From the NCBI RefSeq assembly GCF_050624435.1, contig NC_134538.1:115146437-115210436 (forward strand): a DNA stretch of 64,000 nucleotides, read 5' to 3'. Below are positions 11,846 to 23,037 of this stretch, piece by piece. Source of the DNA: Tenrec ecaudatus (Eukaryota; Chordata; Mammalia; Afrosoricida; Tenrecidae). Under the pieces are notes generated by a model. The model saw only the letters and a program-made list of their open reading frames with translations. It searched no databases and had not been told where the DNA came from. How positions within the stretch are numbered: the stretch's first letter is position 1; the number at the start of each line of letters is the position of its first letter. The position numbers and the translations under genes are program-made.

Positions 11846-12519
11846 TTTTCACCATGGAGACCAACACGCATACTTGCAACAGGATGCACTGCGTGCGTGG
11901 TAGTGTTTGGAAACAGCTAATAACACTGGGTTAGTAACCACACCAGCCACACTGCTATTGAGAAGCAATGTTTAGGAAATAACCATTTCTTCCTGAGAGT
12001 TCCAAGTGTAACAATATGCCTACCCTCACAGCTAATCTAAAAAGTGCATTTCATTATTGCAAATATGATAAAATTCTCATAACTATTTTCATCCAGTTTA
12101 ATTATAAACTCATCTCCAAAACATGGAATAGAAAAGTAGATTTGATTTTTAACAATGTGAGTTCTTTCATTTTGGGGTAAAAGTGACATGAAGATGACTT
12201 GACTTCCTAGAGAAAGAAAATATTTTCTATATTTCAGAGAAATGTTGTATCATAAGATTCTCAGGCTCATCAATTTTTATGAAATTAAAAGAAAAAATTA
12301 ATTCACTTCATATAAAACACTATGGATTTCAATTTCACTTTAAAGAAAGCTATTCATCTCACATTTATAATCTTTTAAGTTTAAATATCTTCTAAATGTC
12401 TTGTGGCAATCTATTCATCTTTTTAGCTTTCTATTTGTCTCAGTTCATTGAGTATTCTGGTATTAATCACTCATGTATTTAATTGCTAATTTTTAGTACA
12501 CAATATGAACTTTCTTTTT
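11846..12519. other. AT-rich unassigned stretch
   Basis: No gene or named repeat recognised. The sequence is strongly AT-rich. Confidence 0.5.
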
Positions 12520-12712
12520 TTATTGCTCTCTTTGTTTAACATTTTATTAGGAGCTCATACAACTCATCACAATCCATACATATACATACATCAACTGTAT
12601 AAAGCACATCTGTACATTCTTTGCTCTAATCATTCTTGAAGTATTTGCTCACCACTTAAGCCCTTTGCATCAAGTCCCCTTTTTTTCCCCTCCCTTCCCA
12701 CTTTCATGGAAG
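12520..12712 (-). mobile_element. L1 3' end fragment, inverted
   Basis: AACATTTTATTAGGAGCTCA at 12539 is the reverse complement of the L1 terminus. It continues through GTATAAAGCACATCTGTACA and the C-rich tract. Only the last 190 bp of the element are present. Confidence 0.85.
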
Positions 12713-13512
12713 TATTTACAATATTGTATGGGTTTAATTAGTATTATCAGTAGGTACCAGTGTAATTAATTTACATTCAGTACACTAAAATAATTTGGTG
12801 ATTTAGGGTTTCATATGCATATAACAAATAATCAACATGGACTACATTATAAAATACATGTTTTTCATGAAAACATATGTAATTTCAGTATTTTGTGGCC
12901 CCGAACATTAATTTTACCTGCAATATCATTTCATAAATTTATAATTTAGAATCTGTTATATTACTCAAATGTGTGCCTTTTAAGAACACAGACATTCACT
13001 AACAATACCCTTCTCTTAGTATATATCTTTTAAGTTTTGACAATGTAAAGATCCTCAAAATATATTGAGGGTAATTGACTAAGTATTTTTCCTCTTCAAT
13101 CTAAGAAAATCAATTCCATTTTAGAAAATAATTTTAGAAAAAATTGCTGATAAACATGCATGCTTTAAAATAAGTTCAAATGTTAGGTATTAAAATTTGA
13201 AATTCACACATTCAAAATTTTTAAAATAGTAGCATTTTTACCACAGATAAATAATGAAGATAAGTTAAGTGTGAATTATAGCCCAATTTTCTTTTTCCCA
13301 TCAATTATAAGCTTGTTGCTATAAAATATACATTTAGTATTTAAAACATTAGCATATTCATTTAAAACAATATATGTGTGAGCATATATATTTATATAGA
13401 AACATTTTTTATAATTAAAAATAATATTCTAATGAAATATATTTTTTAATGTCATTTTAAAATTTGATAAATTCTTAGCTGATTGTCTTCTAATATTACT
13501 CCTAAACTTAAA
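12713..13512. other. AT-rich unassigned stretch
   Basis: Very AT-rich (TATATGTGTG and TATATTTATATAG near 13370-13400). No element or gene recognised. Confidence 0.5.
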
Positions 13513-13598
13513 TATAACATATGTACAGATGTATTTGACGCAATGGATATATGTATGGATTGTGATAAGAGCTGTAAGAGCCCCCAACAAAATAAAAT
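13513..13598 (+). mobile_element. L1 3' end, last 85 bp
   Basis: TGTGATAAGAGCTGTAAGAG then CCCCCAACAAAATAAAAT is the 3' terminus shared with the 22.98, 55.7 and 63.4 kb copies. The A-rich tail abuts an RTE sequence starting at about 13600. Confidence 0.8.
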
Positions 13599-13599
13599 A

Positions 13600-14829
13600 A
13601 AAATCATCCAACAATGGTTACAACAGTACATTGACAAGGACCTGCCAGAAGTCTATGCGGATTCAGAAAAGGATGTGGAACAACGGATATATCATTGCTG
13701 ATGTCAGATGGATCTTGCCTCAAAGCAGAGACTGTCAGAAGGATGTGTAGTTGTACTTCATTAACTATACAAAGGCACTCAAATTGGTGGGCTATAATGA
13801 AGTGCGATGGCCTTCAGAAGAATGGGAATTCCAGACACTTCATTGAGCTCATTTGAAATTTGCACCTGGGTCAAAAGGCAGGTATGTGAACAGAGCAAGG
13901 CAATACTGTACGGCTTAAAATCAGGAAAGGTGTGTGTCAGGGTTGTATTCTCTCATCATACTTTTTCAATCTAGATGCTGAACAAACCATCAGAGAGGCT
14001 GGATTATATGAAGAAGAGTACAGGATGGGAAGAAGGCTCATTAACTCCTGTGATACGCACATGGCACAAGCTTGCTTGCTGAAAGTAAGGAGGGCTTGAA
14101 GCACTTGCTTTTAACAAGACCAAGGGTTGTAGCCTTCAGTGTGGGTTACATCTCAAAGTAAGGGGGACCAAAACCTGACCAGTGCACCAATGGGTGACAT
14201 CACGATAAATGGAGACATGTTTGAAGTCGTCAAGGATTTTGTCTTACTTGGATCCACAATCAGTTCTCATGGAAGAAGCAGTTGAAAGATCAAAAGATGT
14301 ATTGTATTAGATAAGTCTGTTGCTCAAGACCTCTTTACTGTATTGAAGAACAAGAATGTTACTTTAAGGACTAAGGTGTGCTTGACTCAAACCATGGTAT
14401 TCTCCATCCCATTAGATGCATGTGAAAGTTGGTCATTGAATAAGGAAGACCAAAGAAGACTCGATGCACTTGAATTGTGCTGGAGAAGAATGTTGATAGT
14501 ATTATGGACTGCTGAAAGGATGAACCGATCTGTGTTGAAAACAGAGCACTCCTTAGAGGCAAGGGTATCATGACTTCGCCTTACATACTTTGGACATATT
14601 TTCAGGAAATGCTAGTCCCTGGAGAAGAACATCATGTGGGATGTGGGAAAGTGGAGAGGGGTCAAAAATGAGGAAGGTCCTTAGCAAGATGGAGTGAGCC
14701 AGTGGCTACATCAATGGGCTCAGGCATAGGAACAATTGTAAATAGTGGGCAGGACCGCACAGTGTCTTGTTCTGTTGTGCATTGTGTTGCTATGGGTCAG
14801 AGCTGACTCCATGGCACCTACCAACAACA
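13600..14829 (+). mobile_element. RTE LINE, RT domain to 3' end
   Basis: It begins within the RT (ATCATTGCTGATGTCAGATGG, 13692) and proceeds through the LINE-conserved TCAGGTTGTATTCTCTCA region and the C-terminal part. It ends with the tail GGTCAGAGCTGACTCCATGGC then ACCTACCAACAACAAC. Frames are broken; the 76-codon opening at 14343-14573 is the longest remnant. The 5' truncation is flush with the preceding L1 tail. Confidence 0.9.
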
Positions 14830-14831
14830 AC

Positions 14832-14983
14832 TACATGGAATGCTAAAAGGACAAACAAATATGTCTTGAAAGAAATAGGACCCAAGTTTTCCTCCAAGGC
14901 AAGAGTGGCAAGACTTTGTCTCACATACTTCAGATATATTGTTAGTAAAGACCAGTCCCTGGCGAAGGACATCATGCTTGGTA

Positions 14984-15027
<44 letters not shown>

Positions 15028-15226
15028 CAGGGGGGAGGGGGGCTGCAGAAGCCAGCAGAATAGTGAATGGCCCTCAGTGAGGTAGATTAGCACAGTGGCT
15101 GCAACAATGTCTCAGGCAAAGGAACATCTGTATGAATGGTGCAGGCCGAGGCGGTGCTTCATTCTGATGTGCATAGGGTCACTGTGGCTAGGAAACAACT
15201 CAATGGCACCTATTAACAACAACAGC
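14832..15226 (+). mobile_element. Second RTE LINE 3' end, carrying a GT repeat
   Basis: A separate truncated copy starts immediately after the first one's CAACAAC tail: ATGTCTTGAAAGAAATAGG, GGCAAGAGTGGCAAGACTTTG, then a (GT)n run at 14986-15026 that replaced or expanded element sequence. It ends AATGGCACCTATTAACAACAAC. Confidence 0.85.
14986..15026. repeat. (GT)n microsatellite
   Basis: About 20 uninterrupted GT dinucleotides, followed by a G-rich stretch. It sits inside the RTE copy and is probably length-polymorphic. Confidence 0.95.
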
Positions 15227-15227
15227 A

Positions 15228-15392
15228 ACCCTGTAGGACAGGGAAGAACTGCACCCATGGGTTTCTGAAGCTGTAAATCTTTACAGTAGTAGAAAGCTCC
15301 ATTTTTCACCCTTGAAGTAGCTAGTGAATTTGAACTGCTGACCTTAAGGTTCACAATCAAAGGAGTAACCCACTATACCACCGAGGCACTTA
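15228..15392 (-). mobile_element. AfroSINE, inverted
   Basis: The plus strand shows the reversed order AACCCTGTAGGACAGGGAAG, TTTGAACTGCTGACCTTAAGG (B-box complement), then CCACTATACCACCGAGGCAC (head). It lies directly after an RTE 3' end. Confidence 0.9.
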
Positions 15393-16582
15393 ATGTCCCT
15401 TTTAAGTTAAATGAGCATCTCATTACTAGTGGATGTAATCATTTTCCTATTTTTATAGTTGGGTTTGTGGGTGTTTTTTTTTTTTTCCTACCTCCTTCCT
15501 GTTAATTTCCTTTTAGTGTCTAATTGCTATTTTAGCTTACCCAGCATTGAATCCACCTTTGGGATCAATGAAGGACACAATTAGAAATAGAACACAGTGT
15601 ATAAATACAGGGCGACAACTGGCTGATATTTGCTAAGTCAACCCAACCATGCTGAGGTGTTGCTTTCTCCAAGTACTTTGTAGGACTTTGCAGTTCATAC
15701 AGTCTGGCCTATAGTTCAGTCCTGAGGACTGGCAGCTTGCCATGCATGTGGTAATCTATACAAAACTACTGGCATGGTTAGGGTTCTTCACAGAACTAGG
15801 GAGGCACAGAGGAGCTGCTCTTACCCTGAAAAACTTTTCCCTCCCACCGATTCTGTTATGAATCAATAAAAAAATTTCAACCAAGTTGTCCACATTCATA
15901 CTCAGTACAGGTTTTTGTAATCTGGACTAACCTTTACATTTCTGAGTGCAAAACTGTCCTTAGTCCCGTGTTCCACAACTGAAAGGTTGCTATGAAAAAT
16001 GTAAGCTCTACAATTTAATACCATTAAAATGTTTAATGGTATGTATTTTAAAAATATGCTGGATCATATGTAAATTCGATGGAAATCAAGTTTATTCTCT
16101 TAATAGGTCAATATACCATTATTTCAGGAATTGAAAATTAATTCATCTAGAAATATACACATTAATTTTGAGGTGGCTGTTAAAACCCATCATGCTTGGA
16201 CCTGGAAAGCAACATGACACAGGAATCATGGATCTTTGAAGAGTCATATCAAAATCTGGATGTCAATCCCAGTATCTACAAGTTGTGGAATTTGGGGAAT
16301 GTTTTTATCACTTAACTGCCATTCTTTTATTGAGAGGATGGAGAATGTTGAAAAATCTACCAAAGTGGGTTTTTATTAAGGTTAAATTCCCTACATGTGC
16401 ACCTGAGCAACTTAATCTTTTTAACTGTATGTTTCTTTTGTTTTCTCTTCTTTCCATGCCCCTTTCTCCTTGGCAGTATGTAGGTGGACAAGCGTGTGAG
16501 CTTGAGGTGAGGATAATTAGATTTAAATCTGGCTGTGCTATTGAACAGCTATTCCTTTATTCCCACTGTGCTTTCGCTTACA
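15393..16582. other. Unassigned stretch
   Basis: Contains a T11 run near 15476. No named repeat or gene recognised. A 100-codon opening at 16285-16587 lacks any supporting signal. Confidence 0.5.
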
Positions 16583-16660
16583 AATAGCCCTGGTGGGGTG
16601 TGGATTAGGTGTCCGATTGCTAACTCCACAGGTGAAAGGTGAGACTGTATGCTTCTTTAA
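16583..16660 (+). mobile_element. AfroSINE head fragment
   Basis: AGCCCTGGTGGGGTGTGGATTAG then CGATTGCTAACTCCACAGG is the tRNA-like head. The rest of the element is lost. Confidence 0.65.
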
Positions 16661-16899
16661 AGAAGTGTAGTCATGGAAACCTTAGAGAGGGTAGATATGT
16701 ATTGGAGTTGACCAGATGGCAATGTGTTTGGTTTGGTCTTGAGTTTGCTCATCTGCAATATGGGGGCAATCTCATAGTGAGAAAATGGGATGGAAGCCGG
16801 GACTAACCACCTTTGTCTATATGAGAGAGAAGGAGAATCCTTACCACGTCTGCCCAAGACCAAGTACCACAAGCCAGAGGTCAGGCATGCCTCTCTTCT

Positions 16900-17058
16900 C
16901 TATATTTCTTTACCCCCTATTCTGACACCAACACTTCTTTCCACAACTCTCTACTTCTCTACTGGGCTTGATAATCTGTTGCAATGGCCAAAATAACTCA
17001 TGGACAATACTCACAATTATAAGGATTTATTAGGGAAATTTGTTTTTAAAAAATCCAT
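16900..17058 (+). repeat. Unclassified interspersed repeat, copy 1
   Basis: The segment TCTACTTCTCTACTGGGCTTGA, then TGCAATGGCCA and GGATTTATTAGGGAAA, is shared with 45690-45805 (CTCTACTTCTCTGCTGGGTTC, TGCAATGGCCATG, GGTTTAATAGGGAAA). Two copies 29 kb apart imply an old transposon or LTR whose family I cannot name. Confidence 0.55.
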
Positions 17059-17094
17059 GTAATTGTGAGTATTGTCTGTGACGCCAAATTTTGA

Positions 17095-19123
17095 CAATTC
17101 AAAATAAAAAGAAATAGTGAAACACTTATTAATGCTTCAAATATGAAATATATGAAGTATACATCTAGAAAAGTGCAAATGGCTCACGACTGATGGCTCA
17201 GCATTAATGAGCTGAAATAGAAGCGTATTGGTCATTTTGATTCAGATAATCATATTTTCCTAAGACAAAGCTGACAACTTGAAGAGGAATGGTGACTAGC
17301 TGGACATCAAAATGAGATCCTTCTTGAAGCACAAAGCTGCTGGTGATAAGGTCATATGTATACACATACAAGGAATCCAGTCAGTACAAGTTTCACTGAA
17401 ATTTACACTGGAAACTCTAAAGCTAGTGAGAAATTGAAGAGTTCTACCCGGACTTAAGTCTGAAATTGATCAAACTTTCAACCAAAGTGCATTAGTAATT
17501 ATTAACAATTGAAATGCAAAAGTTATAAACAGAGGACAGAGCAGTAGTTGAAAAATAAGGTCTTGGTGACCAAATGAATATAGAGATTGCATGAAAGAAT
17601 TTTGCAAGACCAATGACTTCTTCACTACCAATAACTTTTTTTGAACAACCATAAATGACCACTACACCCCTGGAAATCTCCAGATAAAACCAACAGATTT
17701 CAAATCGATTATATTTGTGGAAATAGACTATGGAGAAGCTTGCTATCAGTCAAAATGAGGGTAGGGAATGAATGTGGAACAGACCATAAACATATGAAAG
17801 TTATAGTTGAAGTCAAAGAAAATTTAAACAAGTCCATGAAAGCCAGTGTATTCCATCTGCATTTAGGGAACATCTCAAGACTTCATTGATGATTAATGAC
17901 AGATGATCTAGCGAGCTGCAGATGACATCAAGAGCAACATACATGAAGAAAGATAAAGGTCATTCAAAAGGAAGAGAAGATCAGTGTGACTGGCAGAAGA
18001 GACTCAGAAAATTGCGGTGCTTCATAGTGCAGCTTAAGCAATGGAAGACATGATGAAGTAAAAAGGTGAACAGAAAGTTTCCAAGGACATCTCAAGAAGA
18101 CAAAATAAAAGATTATGAGGCAATGTGCAAGAAGTGGAGTTAATAATCCAAAAACGAAGTACACACTCAGCATATATGGAACTGAAAGAACTGAAGAAAC
18201 TGTGCAAGATTCATACTGCAATACTGAAAGACTGTAAAAGATAGTGAAAGATCCAAGAAGCATCAAAAAAGATGGAAGGAATGCATAGAATCACTTTATG
18301 AAAAAGAACGAGTTGACATTCAACCATTTCAAGAGAGAGCATATGAATAAGAATCAGTGATGTGAAATGAGGAAGTTCCCGCTGCACTGAAAGCAAAGGC
18401 ATTAGCAAAAAATAAGGCTTCAGGAATTAACAGAACACCAATGGAAATGTTTCAATATGCTGATGAAACACTGGAAGCACTTACTAGTCCATACCAACCA
18501 CCTGGAAGTGATCTACGTTTTTACCCATTCCTGAGAGAGGTGACTCCACAGAATGTGGAAATTACCTAAAAATATCAGTAATATCACATACAAGTGAAAT
18601 TTTGCAAAAATCATTCAAAAACAGTTACAGCAGTATACTGCCAAAATTCAAGGTGCAAACTGAAAAGAACATGAAAGAAGGGACAAAATTGCTGTTGACA
18701 GATGGACATTGGCTCAAAGCAAGGGCAACCAGAGAAAAAATTTTACTTATGTTTTATTGATTCTACAAAGGCATTTGGCTGTATTGATTACAACCAACTA
18801 TGGATAGGATAGAAGAATGGGAATCCCAGAACACTTGAACAAGAAGGAGAATTCCAGAATACTTCAACAGAACAAGGGAATACTACATCGTTTAAAATCA
18901 GAAAATGTGTGCACCAAGATTGTATCCTCTCACCATACGTATTCAATAGGAACACTGAGCAAATAGTCAGAGAAACTAGATTATGTGAAGAAGATAGTGG
19001 CATCAAGATTTGAAGAAGGCTTATGGACAGCCTTTGATATGCAAATGACACAACTGGGCTTGCTGAAAGTGAAGAGGACTTCAAGCATTTGAAGCTGAAG
19101 ATCAAGGAATTCAGCCCTCTGTC
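17095..19123 (+). mobile_element. RTE LINE, long copy, 5' portion of a split element
   Basis: It covers the end of the 5' region, the endonuclease (GACTTCTTCACTACCAATAAC, 17615; TGGAACAGACCATAAACATA, 17777), the linker and the RT (ATTGATTCTACAAAGGCATTTGG at 18758 is the degraded RT active region). It ends in the middle of the C-terminal part at about 19123. There an EIF4B retrocopy was inserted, and the element resumes at about 30371. Frames are broken throughout. Confidence 0.9.
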
Positions 19124-19136
19124 AAGATTACAACTC
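19124..19136 (+). repeat. Left target-site duplication of EIF4B retrocopy
   Basis: AAGATTACAACTC here corresponds to AAGATTGCAACGC at 30357-30369, next to the poly(A). The two are diverged but colinear, as expected for an L1-mediated insertion of substantial age. Confidence 0.7.
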
Positions 19137-19679
19137 GCCTTTGCGTTCTCTCTCCCTCTCCCAACATGGTGGCCTCAGCAAAAAAGAAGAAGGGGAAGAC
19201 AATCTCCCTAACAGACTGAGGATGGGGATGAGGATACAGGTAGTGGTGTTGGAAGCACCCACGTCCCCAAACCAGTCAACGGGGCTGATGAAATAGATGA
19301 CCTGGAAGGAGCTGTCCCACAAATTGGCACAGTAATGATGATGACGCATATAGGGCGCCTCCGATCGACCGTGTGATCCTGTCCACTGCTCCACGGGCTG
19401 CTCGGGAACCCAATATCCACCGGAGCCATCTGCCCAAATCGCCACCCTGCTCTGCTTTCGCCAGCAATCCAGAGAGATTAAAAGGTTTTGGCTGTGCTGC
19501 ATTTGAGGACCTGGACCCCTGCTCGGTGCCCTGGGCCTCAGTGCAGAGTCTCTAGCTGACAGGAGGCTTCGAGATGTTACTGATCAAGCTCAGGACAAAG
19601 ACAGGGATGATCATTCTTCTGGCCGAGATAGAAATCGGGATTCTGACAAAACAGACACAGACTAGAGGGCCCATCCCAC
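19137..19679 (+). pseudogene. EIF4B: EIF4B processed pseudogene, 5' part
   Basis: EIF4B is the RNA-binding translation initiation factor that stimulates the eIF4A helicase. This intronless copy starts with a pyrimidine-rich 5' UTR (TCTCTCTCCCTCTCCCAAC) and an ATG at 19166. It gives the N-terminal lysine-rich MVASAKKKKGKT stretch, the PPID(R)-like segment, TAPRAAREPNI and SNPERLKGFG (RRM RNP1 half). Between KSPP-like and SNPERL about 30 residues holding the RNP2 half of the RRM are missing. There are several frameshifts and an in-frame TAG after DTD (19662). The copy is then broken by an ERV at 19680 and continues at 27258. It is non-functional. Confidence 0.92.
19676..19679 (+). repeat. ERV 4-bp target-site duplication, left
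   Basis: CCAC lies immediately before the 5' LTR TG, and CCAC recurs at 27258-27261 after the 3' LTR. Four bases is the usual duplication for gammaretrovirus-like integrases. The 3' side has a run of CCA units, so the right copy could also be placed at 27255-27258. Confidence 0.8.
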
Positions 19680-20074
19680 TGTGATAGTTAGCCTGAGCGG
19701 AACCAGCTTGTAGCAGTCTCCATTTTGTATCAAGCTATGGGAATTCCCCTGAGGTTAAGGTCAAGCAAACATTTGCCACAAGATAGCAGCTGCAAGAGAA
19801 GGCCACACACTATTCTTGAAGAAAAAAAAAGTTTTAAAATGTCAAGGCTAACTGCAAGGTCGCTTCTGTTCTTGCTTGCTTGCACAGCTGCAAAGCCCCA
19901 TTGTTTAGCCCACTCTATAAAAACCCAAGTCCATAAGCAATCGGGACCGCTCTCCCTCTCCTCAGAGGGCTGGACCCTGCACCGGGTTCTTTTTTCTCCT
20001 TTCTGTCCCCCTTTAATAAACTGCTTTGCTTCTTACCATAAACTGAGTTGTTCTTGTCCAGTTGATGTACAACA
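19680..20074 (+). mobile_element. ERV 5' LTR
   Basis: It starts TGTGATAGTTAGCCTGAGCG and ends ATGTACAACA, about 395 bp. A TATAAAA box lies at 19916-19922 and a polyadenylation signal AATAAA at 20015-20020, so U3-R-U5 order is intact. It matches the 3' LTR (26873-27257) with roughly 9% difference by hand alignment, plus an indel of about 10 bp near 19955. Confidence 0.95.
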
Positions 20075-20077
20075 TTT

Positions 20078-20095
20078 TGGAGGTCCCACTGAGAT
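20078..20095 (+). promoter_or_regulatory. Primer binding site, tRNA-Gln type
   Basis: TGGAGGTCCCACTGAGAT, three bases after the LTR end, differs at one position from the complement of the 3' end of mammalian tRNA-Gln(TTG). tRNA-Thr fits less well. This places the provirus among class I ERVs primed by glutamine tRNA. Confidence 0.8.
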
Positions 20096-20493
20096 CCAGT
20101 GGCCAAGTTGTACATTAGCGGGACAAGCGAGACCCTGGGAACAGGTGTTCTCCTCAGCCAGTGTCACAACTAGGGAAAGGCCTCCGAGAGACATTCCTCC
20201 GCCCCAGTTGTAGGATCCTGTCCAGAGCGCTACCAGGTTGGTGTGCGCACTCCAGGTTGGGGGGAGAGGCTCTATTGGATGCAACTTTAGGGCAGTCCCA
20301 GAGGGCCAGAGAGACATCTCTGTGTCCTCCTATGTCTTTAAACTGAGGCCTTATTGATGGTATATTATTATTTTCTTTATATGCTTAAGTCCCATGTTTC
20401 TTGTCTATTATTGATTTTGGCTGTGTGTTGCTTGCTCGTGCTCCTGCTTGTCTTCCGTGGTTGTTTAATTTTTTTAACAGGCAAAGTGAAACC

Positions 20494-21110
20494 ATGGGAC
20501 AGACACAGTCAACCCCAATCCAGTGCCTTTTAAATAATTTCTCTGACTTTTGTAAAAGATCTATGTCAAGTTATGGTTTCAAAACAAAGTCTTCTGGTCT
20601 CAGGACCTTTTTTTGAGACAAATTGGGTTGCAGAAGTACCTGATTGGCCCTTGGAGGGCACCTTTTCCCTACCTCTTTTATACCAGGTGTGGAAATATTT
20701 CTACAGAAAACTTGGTCACCCGGATCAAATCCCCTAAATAGATGTGTGGATTGACATAGCCTCTAATCCTCCTCCGTATATTCAGAAGTTTCTTCCCCGC
20801 AAGAAGGTTCTGGTGGCAATGGAAAAGGAGACTCAGATAAAAAACAAGAAGCCCAAGAAACTTTACCCTGTCCTCCAGAGTGCTGAAGGGGAACTTGAAA
20901 CCCTTCCTCCACCCCGAGCCCCCGTTGAGACAGCTGAGCCCCTTCTCTCCCTCCTCCTCTATACCCACCTGTCGGGGCAGGCCCAGCACCTGGAACTGCA
21001 GAAACTGCCCCATTCAGTCCTCCCCACACTCGGGGGAGAATGGTATAAACTGAGGCAGCAGGCAAACAGGGCAAGCCTGCTGAAGTCCTGGTTGGTATTT
21101 TGCCCCTAAG
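20494..21110 (+). pseudogene. ERV gag remnant, truncated
   Basis: An ATG at 20494 begins MGQTQSTP, the N-myristoylation type start of a gammaretroviral matrix protein. The frame stops at 20614 after 40 codons. Further pieces include a proline-rich stretch around 20890-20950, then sequence passes straight into reverse transcriptase by about 21150. Only about 650 bp separate the gag start from RT, so most of capsid, nucleocapsid and protease is absent. It is incapable of making a Gag polyprotein. Confidence 0.85.
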
Positions 21111-21135
21111 ACAAACTGTTCCTCCTTCCGGTCAT

Positions 21136-22285
21136 TCAGCTTCTCAGCACCACTAATCCCTCAGAATACGGCAATACCCTCTGTCCAAGGAAGCCTGGGA
21201 GGGCATAGCTCCCCACATCAACTGGCTGAGGGAGGCAGGTATTCTGGTGCCCTGCCACTCTCCCTGGAATACAACCTTGCTCCCAGTTCGAAAACCAGAA
21301 ACCAAGGACTGTAAACCAGTACAAGACCTCAGGGAAGTTAAAGCCCCGGCAGTCACTATTTATCAAGTGGTGCCTAACCCCTACACATTGCTAAGCCTTC
21401 TGCCCCCTGAAGGTATTTGATATTCAGTGTTGGATTTAAAGGATGCCTTCTTTTCCATTCCTTTGTCTCCTCTAAACTAGCCCATGTTTTGCCTTTGAAT
21501 GGGCAGATCCGCAAGGAGCTTTCCCTGGGTAATTAACCTAGACTTGGTTGATCCAGAGGGTCAAAAACTCTCCAACCCTCTTGGGGGTGGGGGTGGGGCA
21601 GCACTGAATCAGGACCTCCAGGAATTCAGGGTAAATAATCACCAAGTGACCTTGCAGCAGTATGTAGATGACCTCCTGCGGCAGGAAGAGGTGCCCAGAG
21701 GCAACCAAAAATCTACTGCCTCACCTGGCCCTCCCTGCTGGGGTATTGAGTATCAGCAAAGCAAGCACAACTATGAGTCACAACAGCCACGTACTTGGGT
21801 TATCAGCTCCGGGTAGGACAGAGAAACTTGCCTGCCAGCAGAATTAACAAAGTCCTGTAAATACCCTTCCCAGAGACTAAACGCAAGGTACTTGAATTCT
21901 TGGGTGCAGTAGGATACTGCCGTTTGTGGATACTTGGTTTTGCAGAAATCGCCAAACCTCTGTCTGAAAACACCAAAGGAGAGGGAGAGGAAGTAACAAA
22001 AACCCTTGAGCGGGAGGCTGCCTTTAAAAAGCTGAAAGGGGCCCTCTGGTCAGCCCCGGCCTTGGCTCTTCCAGACCTGCGGAAGCCGTTTGAACCGTTC
22101 GTGGCAGCAGGTAAGGGGGTGCCAAGTGAGTCCTTATGAAGTGCCTGGGACCGTGGAGAAGACCCGTGGCCTACATATCTAAAAAGCTGGAACCAGTTGC
22201 CGCCGCTGGCCAGGATGTATGTTAGCCATAGCGGCCACTGCAGTGCTGGTAAAAGAAGCTTCAAAGCTCACGCTGGGCAGGACAA
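21136..22285 (+). pseudogene. ERV pol remnant: reverse transcriptase
   Basis: RT motifs in order: a PVQDLREV-type segment at about 21319, LDLKDAFF at 21430, and the catalytic Tyr-Val-Asp-Asp codons at 21661-21672. Next comes the connection region and the KLTLGQ-like segment at about 22266 leading into RNase H. There are multiple stops and frameshifts (for example TGA at 21418 and TAG at 21478), and a G-rich run at 21584-21600. An L1 tail interrupts it from about 22290. Confidence 0.9.
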
Positions 22286-22289
22286 TACA

Positions 22290-23037
22290 GTCACAGGAGG
22301 GCACTCAGTTGAGAGCCTGCTAAGAAGCCCACATGGAAGCAGCACACCAACATAGGTGATCATGAAGGGCAGAGGAGACCAGGTCTCAAACAACAAAGGC
22401 GGGGTGGTGGTGAGAATCACATCACCATGAATGAGGGGGAGTGCGTGATGGGGACCCAATGCCCATCTGTAGACAGCTGGACATCCCTTGCAGAGGGGTA
22501 GTGGGGAGGAGATGAGTCACTCTGTGTTCAGTGCAGCAACAATGAAACTCAAAACCTTCCTCTAGTTCTTGAATGCTTCCTCCCCTCCCAATCATCATGA
22601 CCCCAATTCTACCTTGTGGACCTGGTTAGACCAGAGGATGTACAGCGGTGCAGTAGGGATCTGGAGACACAGGGAATCTAGTACAGACGAACCCCTCAAC
22701 ACCCGCAGTAGGAGTGGCGACACCAGGATGGAAGGGGGTGTAGAAAGGGAGAACGGATCTTGGGGATCTATGTGTAACCTCCTCTCTGGGAGATGGGCAA
22801 TGGGGAGGTGGGTGAGGGGAGATGCTGAGGAGTGTAAGATAAGATATAATAATTATTTATAAACTATCAAGGGACCAGGGGGAAGGGGGGAGCAGGGAGG
22901 GAGGGGGAGGGGGGGAAAGGGAAACTGAGCTGATTCCAGGAACCCAAGTGGAAGGTGAATTTTGAGAATGTGATAAGAGTTGTATGAGCCCCAATAAAAA
23001 GATTTATTTTAAAAAATAAATAAATAAAATAAAAAAA
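22290..23037 (+). mobile_element. L1 3' UTR fragment inserted in ERV pol
   Basis: Blocks GAAGCCCACATGGAAG (22325), TAGACCAGAGGATGTACAGCG (22626) and GGGAGGGAGGGGGAGG (22896) match the L1 3' UTR copies at 54.7-55.7 and 62.6-63.4 kb. So does GAGTTGTATGAGCCCCAATAAAA (22977). It ends in an A-rich tail (22990-23037). RNase H sequence resumes at GAAGCCCTGCTGAG. No clear target duplication is seen, and a short piece of pol seems to have been lost at the junction. The left edge is uncertain by about 30 bp. Confidence 0.88.

Noticed and set aside
19725-20213. 162-codon open frame at the ERV 5' end
   Set aside because: It spans LTR and leader sequence, which do not encode protein in this type of ERV.
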